Source of the DNA: an uncultured Oscillospiraceae bacterium
Lineage (GTDB): Bacteria > Bacillota > Clostridia > Oscillospirales > Acutalibacteraceae
DNA length: 64,000 nt
Direction of reading: 5' to 3'
NCBI GenBank assembly: GCA_900547105.1
Contig: URFL01000001.1
Coordinates: 124,001 to 188,000, forward strand
The notes beneath the pieces are model-generated. The model was not told where the DNA came from. It did not search any database and was given only the letters and a program-made list of their open reading frames with translations. Shown here in pieces: positions 1 through 7,114 of the stretch; positions within the stretch are counted from its first letter, which is position 1, and each line of letters begins with the position of its first letter. A program made the position numbers and the translations under genes.

Positions 1-574
1 CTTTACCGTTTACAAACTGGATGATAGGTCCGGAGATGACAATTGTAATGATGGTGCACACACCGAATGTTCCGCCAAGCAGAACTCCTGTAACCACCAT
101 TAACCCATCCAATACCATGCGAACATTTTTGACCTGCCAGTGATTCTTCTCCGCTAATGCGAAAGTTACGGCTTCGTATGACCCTCTTCCCAAAGATGCC
201 GCAGCATACAATCCTGTCCCAACCGCAAATAAAATTACACCCAGCAGCATAATAAGCAAGTTGAGCCACACATACTTGCTGTATAGGTGACAGGAGGAAA
301 ACAATTCTACACAGGCGCTGTACACGATTTGATACAGAATGGTTCCTATGTGAATTTGTGAACGATCGTATATTGCAGCAAAGAGAATCATCACAATCGC
401 TACTACAAACGATGCCATTCCGATACTCATATGAAAAGTGGTGGAAAGCCCCTGCCACAGAACAGCAAGGGTGGCACCGCCAAACCCGGCGTATAGTGCA
501 AGGGTAATACCATATGCAGCTATGATGGAGCCAACGACGATTATGATCAGCTTTTTTAATAAGTTTTTTGACAT
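1..574 (-). CDS. YczE/YitT-like integral membrane protein (partial, 3' end outside window)
   Basis: The reading frame starts with ATG at 574 and stays open for 191 codons to the window edge, so the C-terminus is missing. The protein is strongly hydrophobic, with about five predicted membrane segments. The motif block GTGLYAAASLGRGSYEAVTFAL followed by a later FGVCTIITIVISGPIIQF pattern resembles the YczE/YyaS/YitT family (known: small multi-pass membrane proteins of uncertain transport function). A GAAGGCG stretch upstream may serve as ribosome binding site. It lies downstream of the XRE regulator on the same strand but is separated from it by a terminator and an inverted repeat, so it probably has its own promoter. 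Substrate unknown. The family call comes from remembered motif patterns, not a search. Confidence 0.68.
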   Translation of the reverse strand, partial: MSKNLLKKLIIIVVGSIIAAYGITLALYAGFGGATLAVLWQGLSTTFHMSIGMASFVVAIVMILFAAIYDRSQIHIGTILYQIVYSACVELFSSCHLYSKYVWLNLLIMLLGVILFAVGTGLYAAASLGRGSYEAVTFALAEKNHWQVKNVRMVLDGLMVVTGVLLGGTFGVCTIITIVISGPIIQFVNGK

Positions 575-598
575 CTTTTTTTCGCCTTCTCTGACGGA

Positions 599-646
599 TT
601 GTCCACGAATTGTGTCCAGTTTATCATAAAAACGAAGGGTGGACAA
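599..646. promoter_or_regulatory. Inverted repeat upstream of the YczE-like gene, possible operator
   Basis: A perfect 8-bp inverted repeat (TTGTCCAC at 599-606, GTGGACAA at 639-646) lies 25 bp upstream of the YczE-like start. A partial third copy, TGTCCAG, lies between the arms. On the minus strand a TATGAT hexamer sits between the arms and could be a -10 box. Such an arrangement is typical of an operator, but no regulator is identified. The neighbouring XRE protein is a candidate. Confidence 0.3.
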
Positions 647-690
647 GAAGCATCAACATACTATCTCATTTTGATGGGATTACACCGAAA

Positions 691-721
691 AAAGCCTGCC
701 GTGTATTCGGCAGGCCTTTTT
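691..721 (-). terminator. Rho-independent terminator of the XRE regulator gene
   Basis: An 11-bp perfect stem (AAAGCCTGCCG / CGGCAGGCTTT type) with a 6-nt loop is followed on the minus strand by a run of T, just after the stop codon at 724. Confidence 0.85.
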
Positions 722-723
722 CG

Positions 724-1242
724 TTAATGCGGCAAATATTTTTTCTTTACAACAATGCATCCGATAATGGCACCAACCAAAGCAAAGGGGGCCACTCTGA
801 CAAACAGAAACTCAAAAGCGTGGTAAAAGGTTCCGACCACTGCGGTTTCAGGATCGTTAAAATCCCAATGAAGATATGGACTGGGGAAGGCAATGAAAAA
901 TGCGAAGAACAGGACGATTATGGCTGCCAACGAAAACAGGAGCCAATATAGCACCTTCCATTTTCGCAGCTTTCTTTTGGCAAGCTGCAGGTTGATCACT
1001 TCCAGCTTTTCTGCAATCACTTTCAAATCGTCAGTGGGGGACTCTGTGACCGTTTCTCCCAACAATGTGCTGACAGGCGTTTCGAGCACCTCCGAAATCG
1101 AAATCAGCATATCCGCATCCGGAACCGATAGCCCTTGTTCCCATTTGGAGATGGTCTGTCTGACCACATGTACTTTGATGGCCAGCTCCTCTTGCGAAAG
1201 ACCTTTGGCTTTTCTGATGGCTTTCAGATTATCACTTAGCAT
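724..1242 (-). CDS. XRE-family transcriptional regulator with C-terminal membrane anchor
   Basis: This is a 172-aa protein. An N-terminal Cro/CI-type helix-turn-helix (about residues 3-57, with the typical LSQEELA and RQTISKWEQG blocks) is followed by a charged linker and two hydrophobic segments (about residues 97-117 and 142-165). A membrane-anchored one-component regulator is therefore likely. The start at 1242 is chosen because GAAAGGAGTG lies at proper spacing; a longer frame from 1278 would add 12 residues without a ribosome binding site. It lies between an unknown gene and a YczE-like gene on the same strand. Targets are unknown; autoregulation and control of the YczE-like gene are guesses. 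Confidence 0.85.
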   Translation of the reverse strand: MLSDNLKAIRKAKGLSQEELAIKVHVVRQTISKWEQGLSVPDADMLISISEVLETPVSTLLGETVTESPTDDLKVIAEKLEVINLQLAKRKLRKWKVLYWLLFSLAAIIVLFFAFFIAFPSPYLHWDFNDPETAVVGTFYHAFEFLFVRVAPFALVGAIIGCIVVKKKYLPH

Positions 1243-1266
1243 CAAGCTCTCACTCCTTTCACCGGA

Positions 1267-1294
1267 ATTGTATCGCAAAAAGCGCGTTGCTCAA
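1267..1294 (-). promoter_or_regulatory. Possible promoter of the XRE gene
   Basis: On the minus strand TTGAGC (1289-1294) and TACAAT (1267-1272) are 16 bp apart, 25 bp upstream of the XRE start. The -35 box overlaps a small hairpin. Confidence 0.4.
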
Positions 1295-1302
1295 AGCAAC
1301 GC
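1284..1302 (-). terminator. Short hairpin, possible terminator of the unknown gene at 1322-1768
   Basis: An 8-bp perfect stem (GCGTTGCT / AGCAACGC) with a 3-nt loop is followed on the minus strand by GCTTTTTG. It sits 20 bp beyond the stop of the upstream gene. The U-tract is short, and the hairpin overlaps the proposed XRE promoter. Confidence 0.4.
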
Positions 1303-1321
1303 AAATGAACATTGCGCCATT

Positions 1322-1768
1322 TCAAATATTTCGCTCATTTAAAAGCCATTCTTTTGCCGGTTCAATGCCATCAAAAAATTTGATTGCAAAACCGTGCCCA
1401 TATAATATTTTTTTAAGTTTTTTACAGGAAAGTCCGTCTGCCCCCACAAAAGCCACACGCATAAATTGTTTGCCGGGTTTAATGAGTGCGTCTGCTATTT
1501 CTGAGATCAATTGTTCCGTAATAATGGTTTCGTCGAGGACAAAGGTGATATATCCCGGAGAGGATGGACGACGAAATATGGCCGTATCCCTGCGTAGCTT
1601 TTGGATGGCAAGCTCGGTATATTGGTATATTCCGTCCAGATGCTCAAACCATATTTCTCCACCGGCAAAAGGGAGAATAAATGATTTTTTTCTTACGCCC
1701 GGTAATTCATCGGGATGTTTATCGGCACATCCCGATGTGTATCTCAACTTATCTTTTTTTATAAACAT
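1322..1768 (-). CDS. Hypothetical protein, possible STAS-like fold
   Basis: A 148-aa soluble protein I do not recognise by family. The frame begins with ATG preceded by CGGAGATAAACC, a good ribosome binding site. The second half alternates hydrophobic strands and helices (YITFVLDET, an amphipathic helix, then MRVAFVGADG and a C-terminal FFDGIEPAKEWLL). That pattern recalls STAS/SpoIIAA-like domains, but this is inference from appearance only. No signal peptide or membrane segment is seen. It is the first gene of the AT-richer minus-strand group that continues with the XRE regulator. Confidence 0.55.
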   Translation of the reverse strand: MFIKKDKLRYTSGCADKHPDELPGVRKKSFILPFAGGEIWFEHLDGIYQYTELAIQKLRRDTAIFRRPSSPGYITFVLDETIITEQLISEIADALIKPGKQFMRVAFVGADGLSCKKLKKILYGHGFAIKFFDGIEPAKEWLLNERNI

Positions 1769-1904
1769 GGTTTATCTCCGTCATAACAAATTTTATTTTT
1801 GTAATCTCAACGCCTGTATCCTATGCCAGTATCGCTTTTTTATGATTTTAATCGTTAAGCATACTTATAATATCATTATATAAGATTTCGAGCAATAAAT
1901 TATA

Positions 1905-1942
1905 TAAAAAAGCCCACCGTAATTCTATCAAAATTACGGTGG
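1905..1942 (-). terminator. Terminator of the tRNA-Ser gene
   Basis: An 11-bp perfect stem (CCACCGTAATT / AATTACGGTGG, 1914-1942) followed by six T on the minus strand lies 8 bp past the tRNA 3' end. Confidence 0.85.
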
Positions 1943-1949
1943 ACTTATA

Positions 1950-2038
1950 TGGCGGAGACGGAGAGATTCGAACTCTCGTGCCCGTTAAGGCAAACGCATT
2001 TCGAGTGCGCCCCGTTATGACCACTTCGATACGTCTCC
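1950..2038 (-). tRNA. tRNA-Ser (anticodon CGA)
   Basis: On the minus strand the sequence folds as a class II tRNA. The 7-bp acceptor stem is GGAGACG/CGTCTCC. The anticodon stem CGCA/TGCG encloses the loop CTCGAAA, giving anticodon CGA (reads UCG). A long variable arm has the stem TGCC/GGCA, and the T arm contains GTTCGAATC. The 3' CCA is encoded (1950-1952). Length is 89 nt. It sits alone, with its own promoter and terminator, between an AT-richer segment and the GC-rich core. Confidence 0.95.
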
Positions 2039-2042
2039 ATAT

Positions 2043-2073
2043 AACCGTCCGACGCGGTCTGCACCGGACGGTT
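2043..2073 (-). other. Leader hairpin directly upstream of the tRNA-Ser
   Basis: A perfect 9-bp inverted repeat (AACCGTCCG / CGGACGGTT) with a 13-nt loop occupies nearly all the transcript between the promoter and the mature 5' end of the tRNA. It would be removed by RNase P. Confidence 0.55.
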
Positions 2074-2077
2074 TCTT

Positions 2078-2106
2078 ATTATATCGGAAAAAAGCAGATT
2101 TGTCAA
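2078..2106 (-). promoter_or_regulatory. Consensus sigma-A promoter of tRNA-Ser
   Basis: On the minus strand TTGACA (2101-2106) and TATAAT (2078-2083) are exactly 17 bp apart, both perfect matches to consensus. This fits a strong stable-RNA promoter. The remaining sequence from 2107 to 2384 holds no gene I can support; it contains only a short hairpin (GCGAAA/TTTCGC, 2292-2310). Confidence 0.85.
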
Positions 2107-2384
2107 CCGGTAAATCAGAAAAGGCGCTGTGAAAAAGCAGAAAACCCGCACGAAAAGGGGGGAACTTGCCTTGCACCAATTGCGTGATGGGCGTTATGAC
2201 TCGCAAAAAGCGTGCTCTTCACGCGCAAAATGTTGTGCGGCGGTGCATAATCGTCCGGTTACAAGAGATAGTAATGGTGTTGCCATAAAAGGCGAAACGG
2301 CTGATTTCGCTTAGCGGACTTTGGCAGAACGCCCGGCATTGTTTGTCCGTGCAAGCGTCAAATTGGACGAAAGATACAAAAAAG

Positions 2385-2413
2385 TTGAAATTTCGACAGA
2401 CCAATGCTATACT
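2385..2413 (+). promoter_or_regulatory. Promoter of the maltodextrin operon
   Basis: TTGAAA (2385-2390) and TATACT (2408-2413) are separated by 17 bp, with the first gene starting at 2467 after GTAGGAGGT. A short palindrome GAAATTTC overlaps the -35 box and could bind a LacI-type repressor, but it is too short to be convincing. No regulator gene lies nearby. Confidence 0.75.
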
Positions 2414-2466
2414 ATCCCCAAGGGGAGGTGCCGCTTGCGTTGGCCTGTGCGTAGGAGGTAACCAGT

Positions 2467-3825
2467 ATGAAAACAGGCAAAAGAGTGTTGAGCATGGCAG
2501 CGGTGCTGGCGATCGCTGCCACATCCGCAGTGACGCTGACCGCTTGCAGCGGGAGCAAAACCGACACCACCACCATCCGGTATCTGAACTTTAAGCCCGA
2601 GATTGCGGACAAATACAAAGAGCTCGCGACGGCTTGCGAGAAGGAAACCGGGGTCAAGGTGGTGGTCGAAACTGCCGCCAACAACAAATACGAAGAAACC
2701 CTGACCGCCAAAATGTCCACCGACGAAGCCCCAACGCTGTTTCAGATCAACGGCCCCAAAGGCTACGCCAACTGGAAAGACTATTGCGCCGATCTGTCGG
2801 ATTCAAAGCTGTACCAGCATCTGACCGACAAGTCACTGGCGGTCACCGGATCGGACGGCAAGGTCTATGGCATCCCCTATGTGGTTGAGGGTTATGGTAT
2901 TGTGTACAATGCCGCGATCACGGATCGCTATTTCGCTCTTGCGGACAAGACGACGCCGTATGCATCCATGGCGGAGATCAACAACTTTTCCAAGCTGAAG
3001 GCACTGGTCGAGGATATGCAAAAGCACAAAAGTGCGCTGGGCATCGACGGTGTGTTCGCTTCCACCTCGTTGAAAGCGGGGGAGGATTGGCGCTGGCAGA
3101 CCCATCTGGCGAATGTGCCCATCTACTACGAATGGAAAGCCAACGGCGTGGATCTGACCTCGGATGCCACCAAAACCATCGCCTTTCAATACGCCGACCA
3201 GTTCCGCAACATCTTTGATCTGTATCTCAACAATTCCGTGGTGGATCGCAAAACCGTGGGCACCAAAACGGTGATGGATTCCATGTCCGAATTTGCGCTG
3301 GAAAAATGCGCAATGGTGCAAAACGGCAACTGGGCGTGGGCGCAGATCAGCGGTGTTTCCGGCAACAAGGTGAAAGCCGACAACGTGAAATATCTGCCCA
3401 TCTACACCGGGATGGACGGAGAAGAAGCACAGGGCTTGTGCGTGGGCACCGAAAATTTCTATGCCATCAACGCCAAAGCCTCCGCCGAACAGCAAAAAGC
3501 CGCCAAAGAGTTTATTTACTGGATGTTCTCCAGCGACAAAGGCAAAGACTATGTGACGCATCAGTTTGGCTTTATCGCACCGTTTGACACCTTTGGCGAC
3601 GATGAGCATCCGGATGATCCGCTTGCCAAAGAGGTGCTCGCCTGGATGAACAAGGACGGCGTATCGTCCATCCCCTGGAACTTTACCATTTTTCCCTCGC
3701 AAACCTTTAAGGATAGCTTTGGCGCATCGCTGCTGAAGTATGCCCAAGGCACCAAGGACTGGAAAACCGTGAAAGACGATATGGTGCAAAGCTGGTCGCG
3801 CGAAAGCGAAGCGGCCGCCGGATAA
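2467..3825 (+). CDS. Sugar ABC transporter substrate-binding lipoprotein (probable maltodextrin)
   Basis: 452 aa. A lipoprotein signal peptide ends with the lipobox LTAC, so Cys27 would be lipidated and the protein tethered outside the membrane. The mature part has the layout of family-1 extracellular solute-binding proteins, with an early TPTLFQINGP-like segment (here APTLFQINGPKGY), a hinge region and a C-terminal EFIYWMFSS block. Two permease genes and two alpha-glucan enzymes follow, which points to maltose/maltodextrin as substrate (inference from context). The start has GTAGGAGGT upstream. It is the first gene of the operon. Confidence 0.9.
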   Translation: MKTGKRVLSMAAVLAIAATSAVTLTACSGSKTDTTTIRYLNFKPEIADKYKELATACEKETGVKVVVETAANNKYEETLTAKMSTDEAPTLFQINGPKGYANWKDYCADLSDSKLYQHLTDKSLAVTGSDGKVYGIPYVVEGYGIVYNAAITDRYFALADKTTPYASMAEINNFSKLKALVEDMQKHKSALGIDGVFASTSLKAGEDWRWQTHLANVPIYYEWKANGVDLTSDATKTIAFQYADQFRNIFDLYLNNSVVDRKTVGTKTVMDSMSEFALEKCAMVQNGNWAWAQISGVSGNKVKADNVKYLPIYTGMDGEEAQGLCVGTENFYAINAKASAEQQKAAKEFIYWMFSSDKGKDYVTHQFGFIAPFDTFGDDEHPDDPLAKEVLAWMNKDGVSSIPWNFTIFPSQTFKDSFGASLLKYAQGTKDWKTVKDDMVQSWSRESEAAAG

Positions 3826-3868
3826 CGCCATGGGTTCACCAATGTGAGGGAAAGGGCTGAATCGTGTT

Positions 3869-4714
3869 GTGAGAAAAACGCTGCGTCCGTATTTTCCACT
3901 GTTCTTGTTGCCGACCCTGCTGGCGTTTGTGATGGCGTTTATCATTCCGTTCGTCATGGGCGTGGGGCTGTCGTTCACCAGCTTCACCACGGTGGACAGC
4001 GCCCGCTTTGTGGGGGTGGATAACTATATCAAGGCGTTTGCCGCCGACAGTGGATTCTTGTATTCGCTCGGGTTTACCACGCTGTTCACCATCGTGTCGG
4101 TGGTGACGGTGAATGTGCTGGCGTTTGTGCTGGCACTGTTGTTAACGCGCGGTATCCGGGGAACCAACCTGTTTCGTTCCATCTTTTTTATGCCCAATCT
4201 GATCGGCGGCATCGTGCTTGGATATATTTGGAACCTGCTGATCAACGGCGTGCTGGCGACCGCCGGCGTGGACATCACCTATAAAGCGGAATACGGCTTT
4301 TGGGGGTTGGTGATCCTCACAAACTGGCAGCTGATCGGGTATATGATGGTGATCTATATCGCCGGGCTGCAAAACATCCCCGGCGACCTGACCGAAGCGG
4401 CAGCGATCGACGGCGCCACGCCGCTGAAAACGCTGCTGCGTGTCAAGATTCCGCTGGTGATGCCCTCCATCACCATTTGTACCTTTTTAACGTTGACCAA
4501 CTCGTTCAAAATGTTCGACCAAAACCTGGCGCTGACCGCCGGTGCTCCCGAAAAAGCCACCCAAATGCTGGCGCTGAATATTTACGACACCTTTTATGGG
4601 CGCATCGGCTGGCAAGGCGTGGGGCAGGCCAAAGCGGTGATCTTCTTTATCATTGTGGCGATCGTGGCGTTTATTCAACTGCGCGTCACCCGCAGCAGGG
4701 AGGTCGAGCAGTGA
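3869..4714 (+). CDS. ABC sugar transporter permease, MalF type
   Basis: 281 aa with six predicted membrane segments. The EAA loop (EAAAIDG, residues 176-182) contacts the ATPase in this family. The start codon is GTG at 3869; no upstream ATG fits. It pairs with the following permease, whose start overlaps this stop by one base. Together they should form the membrane channel of the maltodextrin importer. The predicted membrane-segment number fits the shorter MalF relatives of Gram-positive sugar importers rather than the longer E. coli MalF. Confidence 0.9.
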   Translation: MRKTLRPYFPLFLLPTLLAFVMAFIIPFVMGVGLSFTSFTTVDSARFVGVDNYIKAFAADSGFLYSLGFTTLFTIVSVVTVNVLAFVLALLLTRGIRGTNLFRSIFFMPNLIGGIVLGYIWNLLINGVLATAGVDITYKAEYGFWGLVILTNWQLIGYMMVIYIAGLQNIPGDLTEAAAIDGATPLKTLLRVKIPLVMPSITICTFLTLTNSFKMFDQNLALTAGAPEKATQMLALNIYDTFYGRIGWQGVGQAKAVIFFIIVAIVAFIQLRVTRSREVEQ

Positions 4715-5553
4715 TGACAAAACCAAAAAACGCGGGTCAAACGCTGATTTGGGTGATTCTGTGTCTGCTGGCGGTGCTGTTTTTGGCGCCGATCCTGTTG
4801 GTGGTGGTCAACTCGTTCAAATCGCGGTTGTATATCTCCAGCGAGCCGTTCCGGCTGCCCAACGCCGACACCTTTGTGGGATGGGAAAACTATTTAAGCG
4901 GGCTTAGCTCCTCCGGCTTTTTGGCGGCATTTGGCCGTTCGCTGTTTATCACCGTACTGGCGGTGCTGCTGATCGTGGTGGGCACCTCCATGACGGCGTG
5001 GTATATCGTGCGGGTGAAAAGCCGGCTGACCAAGGTGCTGTACTATCTGTTTGTGTTCAGCATGATCGTGCCGTTCCAAATGGTCATGTTCACCATGACC
5101 TATGTGGTGCACCAGATTCATTTTAACAATCTGCTTGGCATCGTGCTGGTGTATCTGGGGTTCGGCGCGGGACTGTCGGTATTTATGCTGTGCGGGTTTA
5201 TCAAAAGCATCCCACTGGAAATTGAAGAAGCCGCCACCATCGACGGCTGCAACCCTGTTCAAACTTTTTTTCTGGTTGTGATGCCGATTTTGAAACCCAC
5301 CGCCATCACGGTGGCGATTCTCAACGCCATGTGGATATGGAACGACTATCTGCTGCCGTATCTGGTGCTGGGCACCGACCGCAAAACCATTCCGGTCGCA
5401 ATCCAGATCGCGATGCAGGGTGCCTACGGTGCCACCGATTACGGCGGACTGATGGCTATGCTGGTGCTCGCGATCATCCCGATCGTGATCTTCTATTTGT
5501 CCTGCCAAAAATATATTATCAAAGGGGTTATTGCCGGCGCGGTCAAAGGATAG
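4714..5553 (+). CDS. ABC sugar transporter permease, MalG type
   Basis: 279 aa with six predicted membrane segments and an EAA motif (EEAATIDG, residues 171-178). The ATG at 4714 overlaps the TGA of the previous permease and has CAGGGAGG upstream; a GTG one codon earlier is an alternative. It acts as the partner permease in the sugar importer. No gene for the cytoplasmic ATPase follows. In Firmicutes such CUT1 importers often share one MsmX-type ATPase encoded elsewhere (known), which is the likely explanation here. Confidence 0.9.
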   Translation: MTKPKNAGQTLIWVILCLLAVLFLAPILLVVVNSFKSRLYISSEPFRLPNADTFVGWENYLSGLSSSGFLAAFGRSLFITVLAVLLIVVGTSMTAWYIVRVKSRLTKVLYYLFVFSMIVPFQMVMFTMTYVVHQIHFNNLLGIVLVYLGFGAGLSVFMLCGFIKSIPLEIEEAATIDGCNPVQTFFLVVMPILKPTAITVAILNAMWIWNDYLLPYLVLGTDRKTIPVAIQIAMQGAYGATDYGGLMAMLVLAIIPIVIFYLSCQKYIIKGVIAGAVKG

Positions 5554-5596
5554 CGCGGCGGCAAAGCCACTGCTGTAACCAAAGGATGTGATCGTC

Positions 5597-7114
5597 ATGG
5601 AACAACATCGCGCCAGCGGCGTGCTAATGCATCTCTCGTCGCTGCCGGGTGATACCGGTATCGGCACCATGGGGGCTGCCGCGTATGCGTTTGTGGACTT
5701 TTTGCAGCGCGCCGGTCAAACCTATTGGCAAATTCTGCCGGTGTGTCCCACCAGTTACGGCGATTCGCCGTACCAGAGCTTTTCCACCTTTGCGGGCAAT
5801 CCTTATTTCATTGACCTGCAGTTGCTGTGCCGTGACGGCTTCCTGACGCCGGACGAATACCGCGCGGTGGATTGGGGCGCGGATGAAACCGATGTGGACT
5901 ACGGGCTGCTGTACAAACGGCGGCACGAGTTGTTTGCCACCGTGTGGGAACGGTTCCGGTTGGGCCCTCCGGCGGACTTTCGCGCCTTTTGCGACAAAAA
6001 CGCCTTTTGGTTGGACGATTATGCGTTGTTTATGGCAATCAAGGATGCCCACGGCGGCGTGGCATACTCCCACTGGGAGGACGACATCCGCACACGCCAG
6101 CCGGCGGCGGTGGCGATGTGGCGGGTAAAGTGTGCCGAACGGGTGCAGTATTATCAAATGCTGCAATATTTCTTCTTTAAGCAATGGTTCGCCCTCAAGC
6201 ATTACGCCAACCGGCACGGGGTGCGCATCATCGGTGATCTGCCCATCTATGTGGCGGAGGACAGTGCCGATGTGTGGGCAGATCCGCGCCAGTTCCGACT
6301 GGACAGCGATCGCCGCCCGGTGGAGGTCGCGGGGTGCCCGCCGGACGATTTTTCCGCCGACGGCCAGCTGTGGGGCAACCCGGTGTACGATTGGGCATAT
6401 ATGCGCCGCACCCGCTACCGCTGGTGGATGCAGCGCTTATCGATGAGCCTCGCCATCTATGATGTGATCCGCATTGACCATTTTCGCGGGTTTGATTCGT
6501 ATTATTGCATTCCGTATGGCGCCAAAAATGCCAAGCGGGGCGTGTGGCGCAATGGCCCGGGCATGCATCTGTGGAACGCGGTGCGCCGCCGGTTGGGCGA
6601 TCTGCCGGTCATCGCCGAAGACCTTGGGTTTATGACCGACAGCGTGCGTCAAATGGTAGCAGACAGTGGTTTCCCGAATATGAAGGTGCTGCAATTTGCG
6701 TTTGATGCCGCGGGCGAAAGCGACCATCTGCCGCACGCGTACCACCACAATAGCGTGGTGTACACCGGTACCCACGACAACGACACCATCCGCGGTTGGA
6801 TAGGGGAGACCAAGGAGGCCGATCTTGCCTTTGCTATGGATTATTTGCAGGCGGCAGACGAAGAGCAGCTGCCGACGCAGATGATGCGCGCGGCGATGGC
6901 GAGCGTGTGCGATATCTGTATTTTGACCATGCAGGACCTGCTTGGTCTGGGGGCGGAAGCCCGCATGAACACTCCCTCCACAGTGGGGGAAAACTGGCGC
7001 TGGCGGGCACGAGCCGAGCAGATTACGCCCGAGATTGCGGATCGTCTGGCGGAGCTGACGCGTTTGTATGGGCGCGCCCCCGCCGCGGCGCACAAGGAGG
7101 ATGACCATGAGTGA
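5597..7114 (+). CDS. malQ: 4-alpha-glucanotransferase (amylomaltase, GH77)
   Basis: 505 aa, near the family length. MalQ transfers alpha-1,4-glucan segments between maltodextrins in the cytoplasm, releasing glucose and longer chains. The expected catalytic residues are present: the nucleophile Asp294 in RIDHFRG, the acid/base Glu341 in IAEDLG and Asp394 in THDND. The N-terminal SGVLMHLSSLPG and DSPYQSFS blocks are also typical of GH77. ATG at 5597 is preferred over GTG at 5588 because AAAGGA lies 10 bp upstream. The stop overlaps the start region of malP. Confidence 0.96.
   Translation: MEQHRASGVLMHLSSLPGDTGIGTMGAAAYAFVDFLQRAGQTYWQILPVCPTSYGDSPYQSFSTFAGNPYFIDLQLLCRDGFLTPDEYRAVDWGADETDVDYGLLYKRRHELFATVWERFRLGPPADFRAFCDKNAFWLDDYALFMAIKDAHGGVAYSHWEDDIRTRQPAAVAMWRVKCAERVQYYQMLQYFFFKQWFALKHYANRHGVRIIGDLPIYVAEDSADVWADPRQFRLDSDRRPVEVAGCPPDDFSADGQLWGNPVYDWAYMRRTRYRWWMQRLSMSLAIYDVIRIDHFRGFDSYYCIPYGAKNAKRGVWRNGPGMHLWNAVRRRLGDLPVIAEDLGFMTDSVRQMVADSGFPNMKVLQFAFDAAGESDHLPHAYHHNSVVYTGTHDNDTIRGWIGETKEADLAFAMDYLQAADEEQLPTQMMRAAMASVCDICILTMQDLLGLGAEARMNTPSTVGENWRWRARAEQITPEIADRLAELTRLYGRAPAAAHKEDDHE

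Noticed and set aside
3..458. 151-codon minus-strand frame at the left edge
   Set aside because: It is another frame of the YczE-like gene, which gives a coherent membrane protein from ATG at 574.
2129..2314. Small plus-strand frame between tRNA-Ser and the maltodextrin promoter
   Set aside because: No ribosome binding site, no recognisable features, and basic low-information sequence.
2414..2425. TCCCCAAGGGGA next to the maltodextrin -10 box as an operator
   Set aside because: Only 5-bp arms with a 2-base centre; too short, and part of it serves a G-rich leader rather than a known regulator consensus.
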